From NCBI RefSeq assembly GCF_005405265.1, contig NZ_BJDS01000002.1, positions 124,001 through 188,000 of the forward strand: 64,000 bases of DNA. Direction: 5' to 3'. The stretch comes from Enterococcus songbeiensis (GTDB lineage: Bacteria > Bacillota > Bacilli > Lactobacillales > Enterococcaceae). Under the pieces are notes generated by a model. The model searched no databases, was not told the DNA's origin, and was given only the letters and a program-made list of their open reading frames with translations. The position numbers were made by a program, and so were the translations under genes. Positions 1 to 9,018 of the stretch are shown here, piece after piece; position 1 is the first letter of the stretch; the number at the start of each line of letters is the position of its first letter.

Positions 1-162
1 AAGAGCCACCAACACGACAACAATTTGTTCTGTACCATAAGCGATAGACGACAAGGCATCAGAAGATAACAACGCTAAAGCGGCAAAGCGACTTAATTTG
101 TGCTCATCATTTTCAGCCGATTTCAGCGGACGTCCTACCAGCAAACGTTTTAAATATTCCAC
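1..162 (-). CDS. APC-superfamily permease, KimA/YdaO-like (5' part only)
   Basis: Only the first 54 codons are in the window; the gene runs off the left edge. The product begins VEYLKRLLVGRPLKSAENDE and continues with KLSRFAALALLSSDALSSIAYG, the N-terminal signature of the KimA/YdaO group of APC permeases, which in Bacillus import potassium and are controlled by c-di-AMP. The start is GTG at 162, chosen because GGAGGGAG lies 4-5 bases upstream. A cytoplasmic N-terminus leads into the first membrane helix. I do not see a clear ydaO riboswitch in the short upstream stretch. Potassium as substrate is inferred from the family; other members transport amino acids. Confidence 0.72.
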   Translation of the reverse strand, partial: MEYLKRLLVGRPLKSAENDEHKLSRFAALALLSSDALSSIAYGTEQIVVVLVAL

Positions 163-383
163 TTTTCTCCCTCCAATATTCTTTACACAAAAGACTGTTT
201 TTTCCCACAGCCAAGACTGTATGCTACGCTTCCCTCTTGAAAATGTCAATGAAAATCCGCAGAAAAAACCTTTCATTTTTGAAAAAAAGAATTCTGCCGA
301 TACAAGCAAAAATAAAAATCGTTAACCGAAAAAAACAAGCTGAAAATCATCCGTTTCTCACGTTGATTTTCAGCTTGTTTTTA
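163..383 (-). other. intergenic region between the YhgE terminator and the permease start
   Basis: It holds the GGAGGGAG ribosome site of the KimA-like gene and, further up, the terminator of the YhgE gene. It is AT-rich with several A and T runs. No convincing gene or riboswitch aptamer was seen. Confidence 0.5.
335..378 (-). terminator. rho-independent terminator of the YhgE/Pip gene
   Basis: A perfect 15-bp inverted repeat (335-349 with 364-378) sits just after the stop codon. On the minus strand it is followed by a T-run. Confidence 0.88.
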
Positions 384-3089
384 TTAATGGAAGAAATGGC
401 TTTCTTTGGAAACCTTCGCCAATTTTCGCGTCATTTCAGAAAGATAAGGATAAACGAATGTTCCCAACAATCCAAATACTACGAACAATGCGACCATAAT
501 CAAAATATTGGCTGTTGCATTTGGCCAGTAGATACCTCCTGCCGGCTCCCGCAAAAGATTGACTGCGTGAGTGAAAGGCAACAAAGGATTGATAAATTGG
601 AAGAATTTACCGGATACTTGAATCGGATAATTTCCGCCACCACCAGAAATCGACAGCACCAGTAAAATAATCGCAATTCCTTTACCAATATTGCCGAAAA
701 GGGCTGATAGAACATACACAATCATCATAAAGGCCAGCCCGACAATCAAAGCAAAGAGTACCGCATAGAAGGGATTATGAACATCTACTCCCAACAAGAA
801 ATAATTTCCCAATGTAACAATCAAGGCTTGGAAAAGAGCCATCGTCAAAAAGGTCAACATCCGCGCTGTAAAGGTTTCACGTTTGGTGTATTTCTTTTTG
901 TCCGAGCCTTCCAAATGAAACTCCGTAGTTGCTACACTAGACAGCAGCAATGCACCTACCCATAAACACAGTGCCGTATAAAAAGGTGTACTTGCCGAAC
1001 CGTTGTTGGCAATAGGATAGATTTGATTGGTTTGCAATTCCACCGGTTTGGTAAAGAAATCACTCTCTTTTTGAGCATCCAGTTTCAATAGCTTAATGAT
1101 TTCCCCAAGATCGACTTCCTCTTCTCCTGCACGAATAGCAGTCGCAGCCTTATGAAGTCCGGTCTTCAAGGTAGGCCAGTCATTATTGATTAATTCTACG
1201 GCGGCATTTAATGCTGATTCAACTTCCGGTAGTTTTTCATCCACCATGTTCATTGTTGAAGTGATTTCTTTTTTCACTGTTGGCCAGTCGTTTTCAAGAA
1301 AATCAGCAGCAAGACCTAATTTTTGTTCCAAAACAGGCAATTCATTCTTATATAAATCGGCACCTTTATTGATGCCCTCCACGATTTCTGTCATATGCCC
1401 ATTCAACATCGTATTGGCATCATGGACTTCCTGGCGAATCGCAGGCATATCTTTTTGGTATTTTTCTAATAAGCCGATGGCATTTGCAACCGTTTTTTCA
1501 GTAGCATTCAGCAGAGAATCGAAATCAATTTTTTGTGCTTTTTCCAATGCATCTTGTGCTGTTGACAAAGCGGCTACTAATTTTGTCAAAATATCACTCA
1601 CGGTTTTTCCAACCGTGTCAACATCAATGCTGTCAACAAACGTTGCCACTGCAGTTGCGGCAGATTCAATTTCTCCCAGATAATTTTGAATAGCGGTACT
1701 ATTTCCATTTTTTATCAAATCATCCAATGTTGTTAAACGTTTAGAAAAGTCTCCCAGCAAATCATTGGCGTGATTCAATTTTTCGATGATTCCTTGCAAG
1801 GACTGATTTCCAGCCGCTTCTTGCAGTTGGGTCAGAAAGGTCACTAAATCGGTAATTGCCGTTTGTTGACGGGCAATATTGTCTTTAAAATCTTGAATAA
1901 CCTGACTGATATGTTGTTTTTCGACGTCTGTCAGTTGATTATCCGTTAACGCTTGATTGATACTGCTTACGATGGAGGAGGTTGTCGTAGCCACTTGGCT
2001 AATAGCATTTAAGGTTACCGAAACGCTGGAAGTAATACTTGGGATTGCTTCTTGCAGCTTCGTTGCTCCCTCTTCCGTTGTCGCAGCTAACTGATCTGCT
2101 TGGTTTCCTAATTTTTTTATATCAGGAAGGATTGTTTGGACTTGTTGAATAATCTCCAACCCAGATTTGGCTTCGCTGATTCCTTCAGTCATGGTTTGTT
2201 CAATGTCATCAAAGTCGGCATCGACTGCTGCCAATTGTTTGCCGGCATTTTGGATTTCAGGAATTTTTTCCTGCAAAGTCAAAATAATGCTTGCCTGTTT
2301 TTTTAATTCCGGCATTTTTTCATTCAATGCCAACAGCTTGTCACCCATTTCATCAACTTTTGGCACATAATCGACAAATTCTTCGGCTTTTGCGATTTTT
2401 TCTTTAATCTCAGGCATTTTTTCTTGCAGTTCAACAACTTGTTTCGTGTAGCCGTCGATGGTATCGATGTTCTCATCTGTTTCCAAAATCAGATTTTTCA
2501 CTTTGTTGATGCTGACCAGATTTGAATCAATGTCATACCCGATTTCATTGAATACCTTTAACAGGGTGGAACTGGCTGTCTTGATAAAGTTTTCTGAAAT
2601 CTGGTCCTGTAAGCTAGAAGCCCCTTTATCTGTAATTTTAGGAGCGATGGCATTGATTTTTTCATTGATATAATACTCGATTTTTGGTTTATTGATCTCT
2701 CCCGAAACAAAGCTCAACAAATCCTCCGAAAAATCCTTCGGCAGATAAATTCCGGCATAGTATTTTCCGGATTTTACCCCTTCAGTCAACGCTTTTTTGG
2801 AATCAACAAACTGCCAACCAAGCTGTTTATTGTCGTGGAGTTCATCAAGAACTTCTTTCCCAATGGCGATTTCTTTTCCTTGAAAAGTCGTCGACTGATC
2901 GGCACTATAAACCGCAATCGGCAGTTCTCCTGTATTTGAATACGGGTCCCACAAGGCTTTAATGTTGAACCATGCATAAAGAGAAGGTAAAATGGCCAAC
3001 GCAATGATTAAAAAGGTTGCCATAGGATTTTTAAAGATTCGTTTCCAATCTAATTTGTATAAGTGCAATGTGTTTTTTATATGATTCAT
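384..3089 (-). CDS. YhgE/Pip-family membrane protein
   Basis: A 901-residue membrane protein of the YhgE/Pip (phage infection protein) family. One membrane helix near residues 20-42 is followed by about 600 extracytoplasmic residues. That section is a long helical, coiled-coil-like domain with repeated 'LEKLP/MPEIK..' heptads (about 190-690). About five or six hydrophobic segments close the protein, like the ABC-2 permease fold. Family members serve as phage receptors in Lactococcus and Enterococcus, and a related long form (EsaA) belongs to type VII secretion. No ESX genes are nearby, so a stand-alone Pip role is more likely. It is transcribed alone, with its own promoter and terminator. Confidence 0.85.
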   Translation of the reverse strand: MNHIKNTLHLYKLDWKRIFKNPMATFLIIALAILPSLYAWFNIKALWDPYSNTGELPIAVYSADQSTTFQGKEIAIGKEVLDELHDNKQLGWQFVDSKKALTEGVKSGKYYAGIYLPKDFSEDLLSFVSGEINKPKIEYYINEKINAIAPKITDKGASSLQDQISENFIKTASSTLLKVFNEIGYDIDSNLVSINKVKNLILETDENIDTIDGYTKQVVELQEKMPEIKEKIAKAEEFVDYVPKVDEMGDKLLALNEKMPELKKQASIILTLQEKIPEIQNAGKQLAAVDADFDDIEQTMTEGISEAKSGLEIIQQVQTILPDIKKLGNQADQLAATTEEGATKLQEAIPSITSSVSVTLNAISQVATTTSSIVSSINQALTDNQLTDVEKQHISQVIQDFKDNIARQQTAITDLVTFLTQLQEAAGNQSLQGIIEKLNHANDLLGDFSKRLTTLDDLIKNGNSTAIQNYLGEIESAATAVATFVDSIDVDTVGKTVSDILTKLVAALSTAQDALEKAQKIDFDSLLNATEKTVANAIGLLEKYQKDMPAIRQEVHDANTMLNGHMTEIVEGINKGADLYKNELPVLEQKLGLAADFLENDWPTVKKEITSTMNMVDEKLPEVESALNAAVELINNDWPTLKTGLHKAATAIRAGEEEVDLGEIIKLLKLDAQKESDFFTKPVELQTNQIYPIANNGSASTPFYTALCLWVGALLLSSVATTEFHLEGSDKKKYTKRETFTARMLTFLTMALFQALIVTLGNYFLLGVDVHNPFYAVLFALIVGLAFMMIVYVLSALFGNIGKGIAIILLVLSISGGGGNYPIQVSGKFFQFINPLLPFTHAVNLLREPAGGIYWPNATANILIMVALFVVFGLLGTFVYPYLSEMTRKLAKVSKESHFFH

Positions 3090-3121
3090 CTATCTCATCC
3101 TTTATTTTTTCCAGCTGTCAT

Positions 3122-3150
3122 ACTGTATCACGAAATTTAGATCATTCCAA
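3122..3150 (-). promoter_or_regulatory. promoter of the YhgE/Pip gene
   Basis: On the minus strand TTGGAA (3150-3145), a 17-base spacer and TACAGT (3127-3122) precede the start codon by about 33 bases. This was found by eye. Confidence 0.5.
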
Positions 3151-3177
3151 CTTTTCCCAATCACCGGTCAAAATTTT

Positions 3178-3203
3178 TTTGACAATTTAGGAAATCTGTC
3201 AAA
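3178..3203. promoter_or_regulatory. palindrome upstream of YhgE, possible operator
   Basis: TTTGACA (3178-3184) and TGTCAAA (3197-3203) form a perfect 7-bp inverted repeat with a 12-base spacer, about 30 bases upstream of the -35 box. The spacing suits a dimeric repressor. YhgE genes are often paired with TetR regulators, but none is encoded here. Confidence 0.3.
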
Positions 3204-3312
3204 GATGAAATCCTTTTCAAGTTGTTTCTTTTACTGATTTCTTAAGACTTTTTTTACTTTTTCTGCTGTTTTTTTGACAGTCGTTTTTAGGCACCCGCCT
3301 CCTGCCAACTAC

Positions 3313-3600
3313 TCATTTTTTGAAGGCAATAAATCGGTCGTTCTGAAAAATCAATTCTCCCCGCTCCGGTCCTTGATGTTGTAAAAATAGTTGGTAGGGA
3401 ATCTCTAAGCGAATCTCCTGCTCGGCTACTTGGAAAATTCCATAATAACGAGAAAAATTATCTGTTTCCGGCTGTTCCTCCGTTGCTGAAAACAGACAAT
3501 AGATATGCTGCTCTGGTCCTTTTTTTAGCTGTCTAATCTTTTGCCAACTAAAAGCCAGCAGCAAGACTCCTGTTAAAACGACAACGGCTATCCCCATCAT
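3313..3600 (-). CDS. small membrane-anchored protein, DUF2500-like
   Basis: A 95-residue protein. An N-terminal hydrophobic segment (about residues 2-19) is followed by a basic KIRQLKKG stretch and a small soluble domain ending in GELIFQNDRFIAFKK. The C-terminal 'G.L.FQ..RF..F' pattern, with a preceding 'YYGIFQVAEQEIRLEIP' strand pair, resembles DUF2500 proteins of Gram-positive bacteria. Function is unknown. The start at 3600 (two consecutive ATGs) is preferred over an upstream ATG because GAAAGGAAG lies just before it and the upstream extension would run into the mazF terminator. The family assignment is from memory of the pattern and is moderate. Confidence 0.62.
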   Translation of the reverse strand: MMGIAVVVLTGVLLLAFSWQKIRQLKKGPEQHIYCLFSATEEQPETDNFSRYYGIFQVAEQEIRLEIPYQLFLQHQGPERGELIFQNDRFIAFKK

Positions 3601-3631
3601 TTTCTTCCTTTCTTTTTTATATCTAAGAAAA

Positions 3632-3652
3632 AAGCTGAACACAAGTGTCCAG
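3632..3652 (-). terminator. terminator after mazF
   Basis: AGCTGgACAC pairs with GTGTtCAGCT (one mismatch) and is followed on the minus strand by six Ts. It separates the acpS-alr-mazF operon from the DUF2500-like gene. Confidence 0.7.
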
Positions 3653-3657
3653 CTCTA

Positions 3658-4026
3658 TTATGTATGTCTATCGACAAGAGCGTATTCCTCGATCCCCACG
3701 CTGATTCGCAAGGCGCGATCGACCTCTTCCATGATTTGAACATCAAGATGACAGACCTTATCTTTTAATCGACTTTTATCTATTGTGCGGATTTGCTCCA
3801 TCAAGATCACTGAATCCTTGCCAATTCCTTTTTCCATCGCTTTGATCCCGATATGGGTGGGAAGCTTGGGTTTGGCCATTTTCGCCGTAATAGCCGCAAT
3901 AATAACCGTTGGGCTAAAATGGTTGCCGCGATCATTTTGGATCACAAGAACCGGGCGAATCCCCCCCTGCTCTGATCCAATCACCGGAGAAAGATCCGCG
4001 AAATAAACATCTCCACGTTTCACCAT
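3658..4026 (-). CDS. mazF: MazF/PemK-type endoribonuclease toxin
   Basis: A 122-residue sequence-specific mRNA interferase of the MazF/NdoA family. It starts [21 protein letters not shown] and continues RPVLVIQND, very close to Bacillus NdoA. The family catalytic pair is present as Arg24 and Thr47 (AAITAK). The start at 4026 is set by alignment to the family and a GGATG element upstream; a longer reading frame extends into alr. In Bacillus the antitoxin gene ndoAI lies between alr and ndoA. Here only 13 bases separate alr from mazF, so no MazE is encoded in that slot. It is the last gene of acpS-alr-mazF. Confidence 0.9.
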   Translation of the reverse strand: MVKRGDVYFADLSPVIGSEQGGIRPVLVIQNDRGNHFSPTVIIAAITAKMAKPKLPTHIGIKAMEKGIGKDSVILMEQIRTIDKSRLKDKVCHLDVQIMEEVDRALRISVGIEEYALVDRHT

Positions 4027-4039
4027 CTCATTATCATCC

Positions 4040-5161
4040 TTATTTTGTATAGTTTCGAGGAACACGTTGGGAAATCGTGCAGGCAACTTCGTAATGGATC
4101 GTGCCTAAATGATCCGCAACATCCTGCATTGTAATTGTTTCCTGTTGGTTGCTGCCAATCAGGGTCACCAGCGTTCCTTCTTCAAATTCCTGCGGCAGAC
4201 GAATCATAAACTGATCCATGCAAACCCGTCCCACGATCTCACAGCGCTGTCCTGCTACTAAAACGTAGAATCCCTGCATTTTTCTCAGCCAACCGTCTGC
4301 ATAGCCGACAGGGACCGTACCGATCCATTCTGTTTCAGGAGTGACATAAGTTTCCCCATAACCAATGCCTTCTCCTTTTTTCAGGTGCTTTACTTGGATC
4401 AATTCCGAAGTCAGCTCCATTGCCGGTACTAAAGGATAGGTTTCTGTCAAGGCATGTCCGGAAGGATTTAAGCCATACATCGCGATTCCAAACCGAACCA
4501 TATTGCCAATCGCTTCCTCATGCCACAGAGCCGTTGCACTGTTGCTGACATGCACGTAACGCGGCAGATGAGCCAATGGTTTCAATGCCTCTTGGAACCG
4601 TTGATTTTGCATTTGCCAATAGCTGTCGTCTGCTTGATCTGCTGTAGAAAAATGGGTGAAAATTCCTTCCCACAACATTTGGGGCTGTGCTTCGACAAAA
4701 GTCGCGGCTTCGTCAACTTCAGCCGGTGTCAAAAATCCGATTCGCCCCATGCCGGTGTCCACCTTGATATGAATCTTCAACGGATTTTTTACAGGAGCTT
4801 CCATTAATTTTTTTGCCGCAGCTTCAAGCCAATCCATCGTTCCAACAGGGAAGGAAAGATCGTATTCACTAACCACCGACAAATACATCACTTCAACGAT
4901 GCCCAAAATCAGAATTGGTTCTGTAAAGCCCGCTTCTCGTAATTCAATGCCCTCATCAATAGTAGCTACGCAAAAACCGCTTGCTCCACCTTTTTTTGCA
5001 GCTTTCGCTGTTTCAATTGCGCCATGTCCATAGCCATTTGCTTTTACAACAGCAAACAAATCCTGTTCCTTGGGCATTCGTTTGCGTTCATTTGCCACAT
5101 TTTCAGTGATTGCTGTTGTATGAATAATCGCTTGCGTGGGTCGATGGTATGAAACGCTCAT
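4040..5161 (-). CDS. alr: alanine racemase
   Basis: A PLP-dependent enzyme of 373 residues that interconverts L- and D-alanine, supplying D-Ala for peptidoglycan and teichoic acid. The PLP lysine is Lys40 in [11 protein letters not shown]. The second catalytic base is the tyrosine of GIGYGETY (about Tyr268). The [11 protein letters not shown] and [10 protein letters not shown] segments of the family are also present. The barrel plus C-terminal beta domain gives a normal length. It lies 15 bases after acpS and 13 before mazF, so the three are probably cotranscribed. Ddl, encoded 4 kb away, uses its product. Confidence 0.97.
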   Translation of the reverse strand: MSVSYHRPTQAIIHTTAITENVANERKRMPKEQDLFAVVKANGYGHGAIETAKAAKKGGASGFCVATIDEGIELREAGFTEPILILGIVEVMYLSVVSEYDLSFPVGTMDWLEAAAKKLMEAPVKNPLKIHIKVDTGMGRIGFLTPAEVDEAATFVEAQPQMLWEGIFTHFSTADQADDSYWQMQNQRFQEALKPLAHLPRYVHVSNSATALWHEEAIGNMVRFGIAMYGLNPSGHALTETYPLVPAMELTSELIQVKHLKKGEGIGYGETYVTPETEWIGTVPVGYADGWLRKMQGFYVLVAGQRCEIVGRVCMDQFMIRLPQEFEEGTLVTLIGSNQQETITMQDVADHLGTIHYEVACTISQRVPRNYTK

Positions 5162-5176
5162 CGAAAAACCTTCCTT

Positions 5177-5527
5177 CTACTCTTCTAATATAATCTGCGC
5201 CATCGCCGTTGTTTCAGTATGGGTAATACTGACAAAGACCTTGCCGCTAAAGGGGGACCGTGTCACGACCGGTGCGCCTGTTTGATTCGCTAAAATTTCT
5301 AAATCGTGAAAAGCTAATTTTCCGATACCGGTACCCCAAGCTTTTGAAAAAGCTTCTTTGCAGGCATACCGTCCCCCCAGATATTCGATCTGTCGTTTTA
5401 TGGGCAACTGTGAAAAAGCGGCTTGTTCCGCTTCCGTCAGCACCCGTCGGATAAATTGAGGCTTTTCTTCAATAATTTTTTTCATGCGATGTAGTTCCAC
5501 CGCATCAATGCCGATTCCTTTGATCAT
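5177..5527 (-). CDS. acpS: holo-[acyl-carrier-protein] synthase
   Basis: Transfers 4'-phosphopantetheine from CoA to acyl carrier protein. At 116 residues it matches the trimeric AcpS family. It begins MIKGIGIDAVELHRM (magnesium-binding Asp8 region) and carries GGRYACKEAFSKAWGTGIG, the second signature, followed by SGKVFVSITHTETTAMAQIIL. It is first in the operon with alr and mazF, the usual Firmicute arrangement. A GGAG ribosome site sits about nine bases upstream of the ATG. Confidence 0.96.
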   Translation of the reverse strand: MIKGIGIDAVELHRMKKIIEEKPQFIRRVLTEAEQAAFSQLPIKRQIEYLGGRYACKEAFSKAWGTGIGKLAFHDLEILANQTGAPVVTRSPFSGKVFVSITHTETTAMAQIILEE

Positions 5528-5607
5528 TCGGTTCGACTCCTTTTAAAACTACTCCCATTCTACCAAAATTCTTTTCAAAAACCATTAAAATACCTCTTGA
5601 AAACAAA

Positions 5608-5640
5608 AAAAGTAAGCAAATGATTAAATTTGCTTACTTT
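5608..5640 (-). terminator. terminator of cshA
   Basis: A 13-bp inverted repeat (about 5608-5621 with 5628-5640), followed by a T-run on the minus strand, lies six bases past the cshA stop. Confidence 0.85.
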
Positions 5641-5646
5641 CAACGA

Positions 5647-7173
5647 TTAGTCTTGGTTGTTGCGAATAACAAATCCGCGCTTTTTATCGTTGCTGCGGCG
5701 GCTATTTTTACGCGCGCCTTCTTTATTGCTGTTGTAGTTGCTCTTGTTTGGTTTACGGCCGCTTCCGCCACCGTTTCCATCATTGCGTCCACGATTGCTG
5801 CTGTTGCTGCGACGACCATTGCCGCCTTTATTGAATCCGCCTTTTTTGTTTTGAGGCAATGGACGTTCTGGCGTAATTTTAACCGGTACGGCATCAGAAG
5901 GATCTTTTGCGACTGTTTTTAACAATAAAGCAGCCAAATCTTGTGCTGAATAACGTTCCACTAAATCATCCGCAGCTTGCAAATATTTATCCAAGCCGTT
6001 TTCATCCATTTTTTCTTCAATTTGTTCCATAGCAGCCCCAAGTTGTCCTTTGAAGGCTTCTTTTTCGGTTGGTGGACGTAAAGGTGTCATCCGTTTTTTC
6101 GTTAGATTTTCAATGACATGCAAATAGCTCATTTCATTTGGAGTAACAAAGGTTACGGAGATTCCGCCTTTACCGGCGCGTCCTGTCCGACCGATCCGGT
6201 GAACATAACTTTCAGGATCTTGAGGAATATCATAGTTGTACACGTGAGTGACACCAGAGATATCCAATCCACGAGCAGCTACGTCTGTCGCTACCAAAAT
6301 ATCTAAATGACCACTCTTGAAGGAACGCAAAACGCTCATCCGTTTTTGTTGAGAAAGGTCACCGTGGATTCCTTCTGCTTTGTAGCCCCGCGCTTCTAAA
6401 CCGCGAGCCAATTCATCTACCCGACGTTTGGTCCGACCAAAGACGATTGTCAATTCAGGGGTTTGAACATCGAATAAACGAGTCATAACATCGAATTTTT
6501 CAAATTCTTTTGCCCGTACATAGTATTGATCGATCAAGTCAGCAGTCATTTCTTTTGCTTTAATCTTGACATGTTCAGGATTATTCATGAACTTGACACC
6601 GATACTCTTGATTGCTGGTGGCATCGTTGCAGAAAAGAGCAACGTTTGACGTTTTTCAGGGACTTGGGCAATAATTTTTTCAATATCTTCTAAAAAGCCC
6701 ATATTCAGCATTTCGTCCGCTTCATCTAGGACTAATGTTTCAACTGTTGCTAATTTCAATGTGTGGCGGTTGATATGGTCCAACATCCGGCCAGGAGTTC
6801 CCACAACGATATGTGGATGATCCTTCAAGCCACGGATTTGACGGCCGATATCTGCGCCACCATAAACTGCTTGTACGCGAATTTTTTTGTCTTTGCCTAA
6901 ACGGAAAAGTTCTTCTTGTGTTTGGATAGCTAGTTCCCGCGTTGGTGCGATAACTAATCCTTGCAGGTCACGGTTTGTAGTATCAATTTTTTCAAGCATT
7001 GGTAAACCAAACGCCGCTGTTTTCCCAGTACCGGTTTGAGCTTGTCCAATAACATCTCTTCCGTCTAATGCAAGGGGAATCGTTGTTTCCTGGATAGGTG
7101 TTGCTTCTTCAAAGCCGGCACGCTCCACAGATTTCAACAATTCTGGTGATAAATCTAGTTCTTTAAATTTCAA
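5647..7173 (-). CDS. cshA: DEAD-box RNA helicase CshA
   Basis: An ATP-dependent RNA helicase of 508 residues, expected to act in the RNA degradosome, ribosome assembly and cold adaptation. The motifs are in order: the Q motif FEEATPIQ, Walker A AQTGTGKT (Lys51), [35 protein letters not shown] and [10 protein letters not shown]. The last 80 or so residues are a low-complexity Gly/Asn/Arg/Ser tail typical of CshA and likely to bind RNA. The start is TTG at 7173, supported by AGGAGG six bases upstream; no in-frame ATG fits. It is a single-gene unit with a long 5' region. Confidence 0.95.
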   Translation of the reverse strand: MKFKELDLSPELLKSVERAGFEEATPIQETTIPLALDGRDVIGQAQTGTGKTAAFGLPMLEKIDTTNRDLQGLVIAPTRELAIQTQEELFRLGKDKKIRVQAVYGGADIGRQIRGLKDHPHIVVGTPGRMLDHINRHTLKLATVETLVLDEADEMLNMGFLEDIEKIIAQVPEKRQTLLFSATMPPAIKSIGVKFMNNPEHVKIKAKEMTADLIDQYYVRAKEFEKFDVMTRLFDVQTPELTIVFGRTKRRVDELARGLEARGYKAEGIHGDLSQQKRMSVLRSFKSGHLDILVATDVAARGLDISGVTHVYNYDIPQDPESYVHRIGRTGRAGKGGISVTFVTPNEMSYLHVIENLTKKRMTPLRPPTEKEAFKGQLGAAMEQIEEKMDENGLDKYLQAADDLVERYSAQDLAALLLKTVAKDPSDAVPVKITPERPLPQNKKGGFNKGGNGRRSNSSNRGRNDGNGGGSGRKPNKSNYNSNKEGARKNSRRSNDKKRGFVIRNNQD

Positions 7174-7588
7174 ATGTATCCTCCTAGGTAAGGTCGCACG
7201 TCACTCGCTTGCAGCAAAAAATAATTACCAGAGTATCTACTCCATGTCTGCGGAATTTCTTAAAAAAATTCTCATCGACAGGCACTTTCATTTTTTGCAG
7301 GCGCTCGTACGCCATTTTTGTGAGCTTTCCGGATTTTCCGTTCGCTCTTTTTTTTGAAGCGTTCATCTTTTTCCATGTTCCCCGGAGATGGTCCCTACAC
7401 ATCCAGCAAACACTTCAACACCGAAAAATCCGCTTCTCGAAGGCATTAGAAAAGCCAAACGATTCCCGTTCGGCCTTTTATTATCATAAAAGCATTCTTA
7501 CTTAATTGTATTCCAATTTTTACTTCATCTTTCGGCATTAGACAATTCTAACACATTATGAAATTTTCAGCAAGTTTTCAAATTATTT
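7174..7588 (-). other. 415-base region upstream of cshA, probable long leader
   Basis: This gap holds the murF terminator at its upstream end and the cshA promoter and leader. It also contains a minus-strand open frame (7184-7402; from an internal ATG it would encode 60 residues, MNASKKRANGKSGKLTKMAY and onward). That frame ends in a TAG overlapping the cshA ribosome site. It has no good ribosome site of its own and I recognise no family, so it is not called as a gene. A long leader would fit the cold-inducible, autoregulated leaders of DEAD-box helicase genes. Confidence 0.4.
7450..7480 (-). terminator. terminator after murF
   Basis: An imperfect hairpin with arms around 7451-7461 and 7467-7478, flanked by T/A runs on both strands, lies about 110 bases after the murF stop. 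It may work in both directions. Confidence 0.5.
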
Positions 7589-8938
7589 CTACGCTTTTTG
7601 CAATTCTTCCACAACTTCGTTCAGACCCATTCCATTACTGCCCTTTAAAACAATCATATCCGTTGGTAGTAATTCTTTTTGGATTGCTTGAATCAACTGA
7701 GGTTTTTCTTCCTTAGAAAAATACTGTACCTCAACTTCCGGCAAATTGCTTTTCACTTCCTGCGCCAGAGCATGCATCTTTGTGCCGTAGAGAAAAACAA
7801 CAGAAAAGGCAGAAGAAAGATGTCGGTACATTGCGGCATGCATTGCCGAAGAATCCGGTCCTAATTCCAACATATCCGCTAAAACAGCTAATTTCCGTCC
7901 TTCTGTCGCTAAATTTCCGACGGTATCTAAAACCAAGCCCATTGCGGTAGGATTGGCATTATAGACATCGCTTAAAATTTTTGCGCCATTACCGGCATGT
8001 AGCCATTGGGTACGGTTTTTCGTCAATTGAAATTCTGCCAACCCTTTTTTGATTTGTTGAATAGTCAAACCAAAGTATTTCCCAATTCCATAAGCAATCA
8101 AGGCATTGTTGACATTGTAGCTGCCTAAAACCGGAATCGTAAATTCTTCACCGGCAATCTCAAAGGTTGTTTCCGTTGGTGTTTCTTCGATGATTTTTCC
8201 AGAGATTTCTCCTTTTTCACCAAACGTTTTCAGGGTTTGAGAAATTCCTGCCACCAATGGTTTTAAAAGGGGTTCATTTTCAGGAATCAGCAGTAATCCA
8301 TCTTTTTTCAAGCCTTCAAGGATTTCTATTTTAGCTTTAGCGATTCCTTCTCGTGAACCGAGATTTTCAATATGGGCTTCACCGATCAATGTGATCGCCG
8401 CCACTTCCGGATGGGCCAAATTCGTCAGTTCACTGATTTCACCAAAACGATCCATCCCCATTTCTAAAATCAGGATTTCGCAATCTTCCGGTGTATGAAA
8501 AACCGTGTAAGGCAACCCGATATCATTGTTGTAATTGCCTTGGGTTTTATACGTTTTAAATTTTTGTGCTAAAACAGATTCTGTCATATCTTTGGTTGTA
8601 GTTTTGCCATTGCTGCCGGTAATGCCGACAACCCGGGGACCAATTTTTTTCAAATAATACTCAGCAAGTTTTTGAAAAGCCGCCAACGTATTCTCTACGG
8701 CAAAAACTGTCATTCCGTTGATTTCTGCCGGTTCCTTTTTACTCCAAAGCGTAGCAATTGCTCCATTGTCTTTTGCTGCTTGAACAAAATCATGACCATC
8801 TCGCTCCCCGGCTAAGGGAATAAACAGTGCCCCCTCCGTGATTTTGCGACTGTCAAATTCGACGGTCGTCAATTCACGTTCGTCGCTGCTTTCCGGTAAT
8901 CCTAATACCTGTGCAATTTCTTTGATTGTTAATTTCAT
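7589..8938 (-). CDS. murF: UDP-MurNAc-tripeptide--D-Ala-D-Ala ligase
   Basis: Adds D-Ala-D-Ala to UDP-MurNAc-tripeptide, the last cytoplasmic step of the precursor stem peptide. It has 449 residues in the Mur ligase three-domain layout. The N-terminal uridine-binding part has FDSRKITEGALFIPLAGERDGHDF. The ATP loop is GITGSNGKTTTKD (about residues 105-117), followed by GNYNNDIGLP. The C-terminal domain has LSDVYNANPTAM and LKGSNGMGL. It lies directly downstream of ddl, which makes its dipeptide substrate, with a hairpin terminator between them. Confidence 0.97.
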   Translation of the reverse strand: MKLTIKEIAQVLGLPESSDERELTTVEFDSRKITEGALFIPLAGERDGHDFVQAAKDNGAIATLWSKKEPAEINGMTVFAVENTLAAFQKLAEYYLKKIGPRVVGITGSNGKTTTKDMTESVLAQKFKTYKTQGNYNNDIGLPYTVFHTPEDCEILILEMGMDRFGEISELTNLAHPEVAAITLIGEAHIENLGSREGIAKAKIEILEGLKKDGLLLIPENEPLLKPLVAGISQTLKTFGEKGEISGKIIEETPTETTFEIAGEEFTIPVLGSYNVNNALIAYGIGKYFGLTIQQIKKGLAEFQLTKNRTQWLHAGNGAKILSDVYNANPTAMGLVLDTVGNLATEGRKLAVLADMLELGPDSSAMHAAMYRHLSSAFSVVFLYGTKMHALAQEVKSNLPEVEVQYFSKEEKPQLIQAIQKELLPTDMIVLKGSNGMGLNEVVEELQKA

Positions 8939-8961
8939 CGTTCTCTCCTTTGACTAAAAAA

Positions 8962-8989
8962 AGGCACAACGAATTTTGTTGTTGTGCCT
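8962..8989 (-). terminator. intercistronic terminator between ddl and murF
   Basis: AGGCACAAC (8962-8970) and GTTGTGCCT (8981-8989) are followed on the minus strand by a run of seven Ts, only about 25 bases before the murF start. There is too little room for a separate murF promoter after it, so it probably acts as a partial terminator or attenuator. Confidence 0.75.
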
Positions 8990-9018
8990 CATTGCTACGA
9001 TTAGTAGAGGATTATTCC

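Noticed and set aside
163-383. ydaO (c-di-AMP) riboswitch before the KimA-like gene
   Set aside because: The space is short and occupied by the preceding terminator, and I could not find the conserved aptamer elements.
1186-1683. 165-residue plus-strand open frame inside the YhgE gene
   Set aside because: It is the antisense of a strongly supported gene, has no ribosome site and shows no family features.
384-3089. EsaA of a type VII secretion system
   Set aside because: The topology fits, but no ESX genes (EsxA, EssC and others) are nearby; the YhgE/Pip label is safer.
7184-7402. Small gene upstream of cshA
   Set aside because: No ribosome site or recognisable family, and it lies within the probable cshA leader; kept only as a finding.
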